Below are positions 8,422-16,500 of a stretch of DNA of 38,505 nt, piece after piece. The stretch is from Pedosphaera sp. (lineage in GTDB: Bacteria; Verrucomicrobiota; Verrucomicrobiia; Limisphaerales; UBA1100). The translations under genes were made by a program, and so were the position numbers. The DNA lies in the NCBI GenBank assembly GCA_009695465.1, contig SIAW01000014.1, positions 1 to 38,505 of the forward strand. Reading direction: 5' to 3'. Position 1 is the first letter of the stretch; each line of letters starts with the position of its first letter. The notes below the pieces were generated by a model. That model saw only the letters and a list, made by a program, of their open reading frames with translations, made no database searches and was not told the origin of the DNA.

Positions 8422-11013
8422 GTGAAAATTACATTGCGCCTACTCGTTCTCATTTTCTCGCTCGGACTTTTCTTGAGTCCGGCAATAACCGTCGCGGCTG
8501 AGAAAGCCGGTGCCAATGCCACTGCGACGAGCACACCTCACGGCGGCGAGGCGAACCTCATCCTGCCGTCGCTCGACAACACCACCAAGGTGGGCATGGT
8601 CGAGGTCACCACCAAGGACGGCAGGAAGCTGCAGGCCAAAGGTGCGGTGCCCTGGGGCGATACCAAGCCGGTGCTGTTTCTGGGGATGACCGGCAAGGCG
8701 TTTCTCATGTGGGGTTTGCTTATCTGCGCGCTGGGTTTTGTTTTCGGCCTGAAGGTTTTCAATGAGGTCAAAAACCTGCCGGTGCATCATTCGATGCGCG
8801 AGATTTCCGAACTGATCTACGAGACCTGCAAAACTTATCTCATCACGCAGTCAAAATTTCTGGGTGTGCTGTGGCTGCTCATCGCCGCCATCATCATCGC
8901 CTACTTCGGATTCCTGACGCCCGACGGCGCTGGCGGCCATGGGCTGGGCGCGTACAAGGTGTTTATGATTCTGGCCTGCTCCGTGGTGGGCATTCTCGGC
9001 AGCGTCGGCGTGGCGTGGTTCGGCATCCGCATCAATACCTTCGCCAATAGCCGCACGGCATTCGCTGCCATCAAGGGCAAAGGCTTCCCCTGCTACGCCA
9101 TCCCGCTGATGTCGGGCATGTCCATCGGCACGCTGCTCATCTCCGTCGAGCTGATCATCATGCTCGCCATCCTGCTTTTCCTTCCCGTGGATCTGGCCGG
9201 CCCGTGCTTCATCGGTTTTGCCATCGGCGAATCGCTGGGTGCGGCGGTGCTGCGTATTGCCGGCGGCATCTTCACCAAGATCGCTGACATTGGTTCCGAC
9301 CTAATGAAGATTGTTTTCAAGGTCAAAGAAGACGACGCGCGCAATCCCGGTGTGATCGCTGATTGCACCGGTGACAACGCTGGCGACTCCGTCGGGCCGA
9401 CCGCTGATGGCTTCGAGACCTACGGCGTGACGGGCGTGGCGCTGATCACTTTCATCATGCTGGCCGTCAGCGATCCGACGATTCAAGTGCAGTTGCTCGT
9501 CTGGATTTTCGCGATGCGCGTGGCGATGGTGCTGACCTCCGTCGGCAGTTACTTCATCAACGATTGGTTCGTCGCCAAGCCGAAGTTCGGCAACGCGGTG
9601 AAGTTCAACTACGAATACCCGCTGACGAGCTTGGTTGTCATCACGTCCATCGTGTCCATCGCCGTCACCTTCGCGCTTTCGCACCTCCTCATCCCCTCGG
9701 TTGGCGGGCACGCTGGCGCAGGCGATTTGTGGTGGCAACTTTCGCTGATCATCTCCTGCGGCACGGCCGCGGGCGCGATCATCCCCGAAGTGGTGAAGGT
9801 GTTTACCTCCACCCATTCGCGGCACGTGCGTGAAGTGGTCAATTCATCCAAAGAAGGCGGCGCTTCGCTCAACATTCTTTCTGGACTCACTGCCGGAAAC
9901 TTCAGCGCCTACTGGCTGGGCATCATGCTGGTCGGACTGATGGGCATCGCCTATTGGGTGTCGGGCATGGGCCTTAATGCAGCGCTGGGCGGCGGTGAGA
10001 TTGGCGCGACGATGGCCGCAGTCTTTGCCTTCGGCTTGGTGGCCTTCGGCTTCCTCGGCATGGGCCCTGTGACGATCGCGGTGGATTCCTATGGCCCGGT
10101 GACCGACAACGCCCAATCGATTTACGAATTGTCGCAGATCGAGCAGATCCCCAACATCAAACAGGAGATCAAGAAGGACTTTGGTTTTGACACCAACTTT
10201 GAGATCGGCAAAGAGCTGCTCGAAGAGAACGACGGTGCGGGCAACACCTTCAAGGCCACAGCCAAGCCGGTGTTGATCGGCACAGCCGTCGTCGGCGCGA
10301 CCACGATGATCTTCTCCATCATCATGGAATTGACCAATGGCCTCAGCAACAAGGAGGCGGTCTCCAAGCTCGGCCTGACTTACGCCCCGTTCCTGCTGGG
10401 CCTCATCACGGGTGGCGCGGTGATTTACTGGTTCACCGGTGCCTCGATTCAGGCGGTGGTGGCTGGCGCTTACAAGGCCGTCGAGTTCATCAAGAAGAAC
10501 ATGAAGCTTGAAGGCGCGACGAAGGCATCCATCGAGGACAGCAAGAAGGTCGTCGAGATCTGCACCATCTACGCGCAAAAAGGCATGTGGAATATTTTCC
10601 TGGCGATGTTTTTCAGTACGCTGGCCTTTGCCTGCGCCGAGCCGTTTTTCTTCATCGGCTACCTGATTGGTCTGGCGCTGTTCGGCCTTTATCAGGCGGT
10701 GTTTATGGCCAACGCCGGTGGCGCGTGGGACAACGCCAAGAAGATTGTGGAAACCGAATTGCGCGCCAAGAACACGCCGCTGCACGAAGCGAGCATTGTG
10801 GGCGACACCGTCGGCGATCCCTTCAAAGACACCAGCTCGGTGGCCATGAATCCGGTGATCAAGTTCGCCACGCTGTTCGGGCTGCTGGCCGTATCGCTGG
10901 CAGTCGGACTGGAAAAGGAGACGTCCACCACCTTGGCTGTGATTTTCTTCCTCATCAGCACGGTCTTCGTGTGGCGCAGTTTCTACTCGATGCGCATCTC
11001 CAGCTCCAACTAG
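8422..11013 (+). CDS. hppA: Membrane-bound ion-translocating pyrophosphatase, divergent subfamily
   Basis: Multi-TM; EDDARNPGVIADCTGDNAGDSVGPTADGFETYGVTGVALITF; GNTFKATAKPVLIG; GAWDNAKKIVE; GDTVGDPFKDTSSVAMNPVIK. GTG start with signal-like N-terminus. Confidence 0.93.
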   Translation: MKITLRLLVLIFSLGLFLSPAITVAAEKAGANATATSTPHGGEANLILPSLDNTTKVGMVEVTTKDGRKLQAKGAVPWGDTKPVLFLGMTGKAFLMWGLLICALGFVFGLKVFNEVKNLPVHHSMREISELIYETCKTYLITQSKFLGVLWLLIAAIIIAYFGFLTPDGAGGHGLGAYKVFMILACSVVGILGSVGVAWFGIRINTFANSRTAFAAIKGKGFPCYAIPLMSGMSIGTLLISVELIIMLAILLFLPVDLAGPCFIGFAIGESLGAAVLRIAGGIFTKIADIGSDLMKIVFKVKEDDARNPGVIADCTGDNAGDSVGPTADGFETYGVTGVALITFIMLAVSDPTIQVQLLVWIFAMRVAMVLTSVGSYFINDWFVAKPKFGNAVKFNYEYPLTSLVVITSIVSIAVTFALSHLLIPSVGGHAGAGDLWWQLSLIISCGTAAGAIIPEVVKVFTSTHSRHVREVVNSSKEGGASLNILSGLTAGNFSAYWLGIMLVGLMGIAYWVSGMGLNAALGGGEIGATMAAVFAFGLVAFGFLGMGPVTIAVDSYGPVTDNAQSIYELSQIEQIPNIKQEIKKDFGFDTNFEIGKELLEENDGAGNTFKATAKPVLIGTAVVGATTMIFSIIMELTNGLSNKEAVSKLGLTYAPFLLGLITGGAVIYWFTGASIQAVVAGAYKAVEFIKKNMKLEGATKASIEDSKKVVEICTIYAQKGMWNIFLAMFFSTLAFACAEPFFFIGYLIGLALFGLYQAVFMANAGGAWDNAKKIVETELRAKNTPLHEASIVGDTVGDPFKDTSSVAMNPVIKFATLFGLLAVSLAVGLEKETSTTLAVIFFLISTVFVWRSFYSMRISSSN

Positions 11014-11033
11014 CCGCTGCGTCAGGATTTAAC

Positions 11034-11834
11034 TTAACTCCACTTGGCGTGGTCGTGCGTGGCGGCGCGGTCCAGATGCGTGTAGCCACCGTCCACAAAG
11101 ATGATCTGGCCGGTGGTGTGCCCGGAGCGCGGCGAGGACAGAAAGACAATCATGGCCGCCAACTCCTCGGGCGTGGTCATGCGACGGCCCAGTGGCACGA
11201 GATTCTCGATGGCTTTGCGCGCGGCAGCGGGATTGGGCAGCGAATCAAACCACGTCTGATACTGCGGCGTGATGCACTCGGCCGGCAGCACGGCATTGAC
11301 GCGCACGCCATCCATCGCCAACGCCAGCGCCCATTCGCGGGTGAGCGCATTGAGCGCGCCCTTCGCCGCCGCGTAGCCGGAGGTGCTGCCTTGTCCGGTG
11401 ACAGACACCTTGGAGCCGACATTCACCACCGCGCCTTTGTTGCGGCAAAGTTCCTCTCGGCACAGATGCGTGAGGGTGTACACGTGCGAAAGATTTTCCT
11501 GCAACGACGCCATGAACCGCTCCGGCGATTGGCGCAAGTCCACCCCATCATTGCGGCCAGCATTGTTGACCAGTACATCCACGCGGCCAAACGCCTTGAG
11601 CGTCGCCTCCACGGTGCGGTGGCAGTCGGCTTCTTTGCAGAGATCCGCCTCGACAAAAATGGCGCGGCCACCGGCGGATTGAATTTCCTGCGCGAGCGCG
11701 TTGCCTTCCGCCGGACTGCGCCCGGCGATGACCACACTGGCGTTCTCAGCAGCGAAGGCGCGGACTGCAGCAGCCCCAATCCCTTTAGCGCCACCGGTGA
11801 CGATGGCGGTCTTTCCCGCAAGTTGCAGATCCAT
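11034..11834 (-). CDS. SDR-family dehydrogenase, L-fucose dehydrogenase-like
   Basis: MDLQLAGKTAIVTGGAKGIGAAAV; VNVGSKVSVTGQGSTSGYAAAKGALNALTREWA; VNAVLPAECITPQYQTW; VPLGRRMTTPEELA; IFVDGGYTHLDRA resemble bacterial L-fucose dehydrogenases. Confidence 0.82.
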   Translation of the reverse strand: MDLQLAGKTAIVTGGAKGIGAAAVRAFAAENASVVIAGRSPAEGNALAQEIQSAGGRAIFVEADLCKEADCHRTVEATLKAFGRVDVLVNNAGRNDGVDLRQSPERFMASLQENLSHVYTLTHLCREELCRNKGAVVNVGSKVSVTGQGSTSGYAAAKGALNALTREWALALAMDGVRVNAVLPAECITPQYQTWFDSLPNPAAARKAIENLVPLGRRMTTPEELAAMIVFLSSPRSGHTTGQIIFVDGGYTHLDRAATHDHAKWS

Positions 11835-11836
11835 GG

Positions 11837-13363
11837 CTACAGCCCGATGCAGACAGCCTTGGTTTGCGTGTACTGCTCGACGACCTCGTGGCCCATCTCG
11901 CGGCCCCAGCCCGATTGCTTGTAGCCGCCGAAGGGCAGGGCGGAGTCGAAGATATTGTAGCAGTTCACCCACACGGTGCCTGCGCGCAACTGTGCGGCGA
12001 GGTGATGCGCCTTGGCGATGTCCCCCGTCCACACGCCAGCGGCCAGTCCGTAGGGCGTGTCATTGGAGCGAGCAAGGATTTCTTCCGTGCTCTCGAAGGA
12101 ATCGGCCACCACCACCGGGCCGAAAATCTCATCCTTCACCACGCTCATGTCGGCGCGAGCCTCAGTGAAAACGGTCGGCGCGACGAAGTAACCACGCTGT
12201 CCCACTCGCTGGCCGCCAGTGACGACGCACGCGCCTTCGCGCCGCCCGGCCTCCATGAAACCAGTGACGCGATTGAGTTGCTCCTCCGAGACCAGCGGGC
12301 CCATCTGCGTGTCAGCGGCGAGACCGGGGCCGAGCTTGATAGCCTTGGCTGCGTCGGCGATGCCATTCACGACCTCCTTGTAAATGTCCTTCTCCACAAA
12401 CAGTCGCGAGCCGGCGCAGCAGCACTGGCCGTGATTGAAGAAGATCGCGCTGGCGGCACCGGCAATGGCCTGCGCGAGGTCCGGCGTGTCCTTGAAAATG
12501 ATATTGGGCGACTTGCCGCCCAGTTCGAGAGTGACCTTCTTCAAGTTGCCCGCCGCCGCTTTCACGATGAGTTTGCCCACCTCGGTCGAGCCGGTGAACG
12601 CCACTTTATCCACGCCATCATGCGCGGCAAGCGCAGCACCGGCGGTCTCGCCAAAACCTGTGATGATGTTCACCACGCCATCGGGCAGGCCCGCCTCCTG
12701 CAGAATCTCGCCCAGTCGCAGCGCCGTGAGCGGGGTTTGCTCCGCAGGTTTCAACACCGCGCAATTACCGGCGGCGAGCAGCGGACCCAGCTTCCACGCG
12801 GCCATCAGCAGCGGAAAATTCCACGGGATGATCTGCCCCACCACGCCCAGCGGTTCGCGCAGCGTGAACGCGTGGAACCGCGCGCCCGGCGCGTACGGCA
12901 CCGAGATGGGGATGGTGTGCCCCTGGATCTTCGTTGCCCAGCCGGCCATGTAATGGAAGAGATCCGCCGCCAGCGGCACGTCGGCGCCATTGGCCACGGC
13001 CATCGGCTTGCCGTTGTCCAACGACTCCAATTCCGCCAACTCGTCGCGATGTTGCAGGATGAGATCACCGATGCGCCAGATCAGCCGGCCGCGATCGCTG
13101 GGCGTCATCGTGCGCCACGGATGCTTGGGATTATCGAACACCTTGCGCGCGGCCTTCACAGCGCGGTCAATGTCCTCCGCATCACCTTCAGCGACCATGT
13201 CGATGATCGCGCCTGTGGCAGGATTATACACCGGGAATGCCTTGCCGGACGCGGCCTCCACCCAACGCCCACCGATGAGCAGGCGCTTGGGGCGTGCCAG
13301 AAACGCCTCCGCGCGCGCGCTGGGTTTCATGTCCGGAATCTCAAATGAACTTGCAGTGACCAT
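11837..13363 (-). CDS. NAD(P)+-dependent aldehyde dehydrogenase
   Basis: IIPWNFPLLMAAWKLGPLLAAGNCAVLKPAEQTPLTAL; KVTLELGGKSPNIIF; NHGQCCCAGSRLFVE; EIFGPVV. Start may be the internal MKPSARAEAF. Confidence 0.94.
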   Translation of the reverse strand: MVTASSFEIPDMKPSARAEAFLARPKRLLIGGRWVEAASGKAFPVYNPATGAIIDMVAEGDAEDIDRAVKAARKVFDNPKHPWRTMTPSDRGRLIWRIGDLILQHRDELAELESLDNGKPMAVANGADVPLAADLFHYMAGWATKIQGHTIPISVPYAPGARFHAFTLREPLGVVGQIIPWNFPLLMAAWKLGPLLAAGNCAVLKPAEQTPLTALRLGEILQEAGLPDGVVNIITGFGETAGAALAAHDGVDKVAFTGSTEVGKLIVKAAAGNLKKVTLELGGKSPNIIFKDTPDLAQAIAGAASAIFFNHGQCCCAGSRLFVEKDIYKEVVNGIADAAKAIKLGPGLAADTQMGPLVSEEQLNRVTGFMEAGRREGACVVTGGQRVGQRGYFVAPTVFTEARADMSVVKDEIFGPVVVADSFESTEEILARSNDTPYGLAAGVWTGDIAKAHHLAAQLRAGTVWVNCYNIFDSALPFGGYKQSGWGREMGHEVVEQYTQTKAVCIGL

Positions 13364-13527
13364 GACGCTTCCTTTGTTGGGGTGATTGACAGCGCGACCA
13401 TATCTTCGCAGCGGGTTGATGCAATCTCCGAGTGCGTGAATAACATTCCCTTGCCGCGCCGACGACGAGGGTTAGCCTCGCTCGCTTTAAGGAGGGGCAG
13501 TCGCCCCGCATTGAAGGAGGATTGGTT

Positions 13528-16500
13528 ATGGCGAGGCTTCAGAAAATTCTATCCGGCCACATGCCTGCAGTGTTGGCTGTTGCTGTGGCAATGCTGGCGC
13601 TGGGCGTGAAATTGGGCGGGCGCCCCAATGCTGCGCCGACTGCAGCCGCAGCGCAGTCCATTGCATCCGTTAAAATCACACCGACCGGCGGTCTGCTCAA
13701 ACCATCCACCACGTTCAACGTCCAGTTTCCCGCGCCGATGGTGGACAGCGATTACGTTGGACTGCCCGCGACGACTGCGCCCGTGGTTTTCAATCCGCCC
13801 CTGAAAGGAAAGTTCATCTGGCTCAGTCAATCCAGTGGCGTCTTCACGCCCGAGGAAGCCTTCCCGCTCGGCGCAAAGTACACCGTGTCGCTCCGCGATG
13901 GACTGACCAATCGCGATGGGGTGCTGTTGCCCGCGGGAGTGCTGGCGACTTATGCCGCGCCGGTATTTCAAGCCACACTGACCGGGGAAACTGCTGGAGC
14001 GCTGGAAAGGAATTTGCAGCCCAACCTGACTTTGCGTTTCAACGCGCCCGTGGATGCCAACACCACCGCGCAGCATCTGACGTTTCGCAGCGACAAAGGA
14101 CTGCGCATCCCCGCCGAGGTTCAGTCCGCGCATCACCACCACATGAATCGCGACGAAGATAATGAGGACGGAGAAGCGCCCGCTCCCGCCCATGTTATCT
14201 TGGTGCGCCCGCAGCAGCCGTTGACGCCGGGCAAATGGTCGCTCCTCGTCGCGAAAGGATTGCCTGCAGTCGGCGGGGCATTTCAGACACAATCTGAATC
14301 CGCGCTGGAACTGGGCGTGGTGGAGCCGCTGGCCGTGACCAGCATCATTGCGCAAAACTACTTGCACGTGGGGCGGTCGATTGAGATCCACCTCTCCCGT
14401 CCGCTGCCGCAATCCGCGAATGCGACGGCACTGCGGCGGTTCATCGTTTTGAAATCCCAACAAGCGGATGTCGCCATTCCTGAATGGGAACTGACAGCCG
14501 TAGGCGGCGCCCTTCGTTTGCACGGCAAGCTGCCGTTGGGCCAATACACGGTAACGGTGAGCGCAGGGCTGCCGCTCGTTGCGGGCTTCACGCTGGGCAA
14601 GACTCGCAGCGAGACCGTGCAGATTGACGCGCTGGAGTCGCGCACGTTTTTGGAGGCGCACAGCGATTCGCAGTCCAGCGGCGGTCGGCGCACGTTGCGG
14701 TTGCTTTCGCTGAACAATCGCGAGCTGCGCGTGCGCGTCAAACAGATCGACCCCACCTATCTGGCCAGTCTGCGCGAAGGCTACGACGACGCTTATTTCA
14801 CCAAGCAGAATTGGCAGAACGATGTGATGCTCGTGCGTCCGGGCCAAGCGTTGGCCTACGATGTGGTGCCCGGCAAAACGGTGTACGAATGGCGCACGGC
14901 CTTTGCCGATGGCGACGGGTTGCCGCTCAAGACGCGCGGCGCTGTGGATGTGCCCGCTGAGGTGGAGCTGCATTGGGACACGGTGCTCAACCGCCGCGCG
15001 CACGGCCTTCTGTTTGTGGAGGTGGCGGGCATTGGCCGCGTGCGCGGCGCCCAATCGGTCAACCAAGCCGTCGTGCAATTGACCGACATCGGGGTGGTGT
15101 GGAAACGGGCTGCAGACGAGATCACCGCGCACGTGTTTTCTCTGCGCAACGGCAAGCCGCTGTCCAACGCCGCGCTGCGATTGGTGGGCAAAGAGAACAG
15201 CGTGCTGGCGCAGGCGGAAACGGATGCGACGGGCATCGCCCAAATTGCGCTGCGCGCAGACGCGCGCTGGCTGCGGGTGGATCACGGCGGCGATGTGCAT
15301 CTGTTGCCCGCGCAGGATTGGGTCGGCGAAGTCCCCATGTGGCGCTTCCGGATTCATCACGGCACCGAGCCGGCCGAGGGCGGGCGTCTGTTTGCGTTCA
15401 CCGATCGCCCCGTATATCGCCCCGGCGAGACGCTGCATCTCAAAGGCATCTTCCGCCAATTCAGCAGCGCGGCGATGCACTTGCCCGTGGGGATGGAGGC
15501 GCGGGTGATTTGCTTCGATGCGCGGGGACACGAATTCCGACGGCAAACATTGCCGATGTCCGCACTGGGTTCTGTGGATGCGGACCTCCTCATTCCCGAA
15601 GGCGCACTGGGTGGATGGCGCGCCTCACTGGGCATCCATCACAAGGGCGATAAACCCGAGGCGGAACCGATTGCCGAGCGGACGCTGAATTTTCAAGTGC
15701 AGGAATATCAACCCAGTACTTACAAAATCACGATGCCGGATCGGGTGGAATTGCGCGCTGGCCAGTCGCTGGAGTTGCCGTTGGCGGTGCAGTATTACTT
15801 CGGCAAACCGCTGCAGCGCGCGCCGGTCAAGTGGATGATTGAAGGGGCCGCCACGGGATTTGCGCCGGCGGACTACGAGGCGTTTCATTTTTTGGATTTC
15901 ACCGGCAGGGATAACGAGGACGCAGACAGCCCGGGTGAATATCAATTGCAAGGCAACGGCGAGCTGGACGAGACAGGCCGCCTGCTCATCGCCCCGCAAC
16001 TGCCCGCCAACCGCGACTGGCCCAAGCCCGTCGAAGGCCGATTGACCGCGCGCGTGACGGACATCAACCAGCAGACGCTCACCGCGCGGTCGGCCGTTCT
16101 CCAGCACAGTTCAGAATTTTATTTGGGCATCCGCTCCTCGGAACGATTGCAGCATCAAAACCAGCCCATCGCGTTGCATGTGGTGGCGGTGGGCACGGAC
16201 GGAAAACCGTGGCCGCAAGCTGTCACAGCGCAGGCGACACTTTCGCGGGTGGTGTGGCACAGCGTCCGCATTAAAGGCGCGGGCAACACCGTCACATACA
16301 AGAACGAGCGGCAACTGGAGAAGCTCGCCGAACAATCCATCGCGACCACCGCGCACGACGCCGAGCCTGTCGCAAGCCAACTCGTGCCGCGCAGCGCAGG
16401 CGAGTATGTTCTCCACGTCCGCGCGGAGGACAAGAACGGCAGGCCCGTTCGCAGCGCGGTGGAGTTTGCGGTTAGCGGCCCCGAGCCGTTGTCGTGGAAT

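Noticed and set aside
13386-13406. TTGACA...TATCTT promoter-like pair upstream of A2M
   Set aside because: Spacer is only 9 nt, incompatible with a sigma70 promoter.
13549-15546. 665-aa minus-strand ORF inside the A2M gene
   Set aside because: GC-rich antisense shadow with His/Arg/Gln-rich low-complexity translation; the plus-strand A2M frame is clearly the real one.
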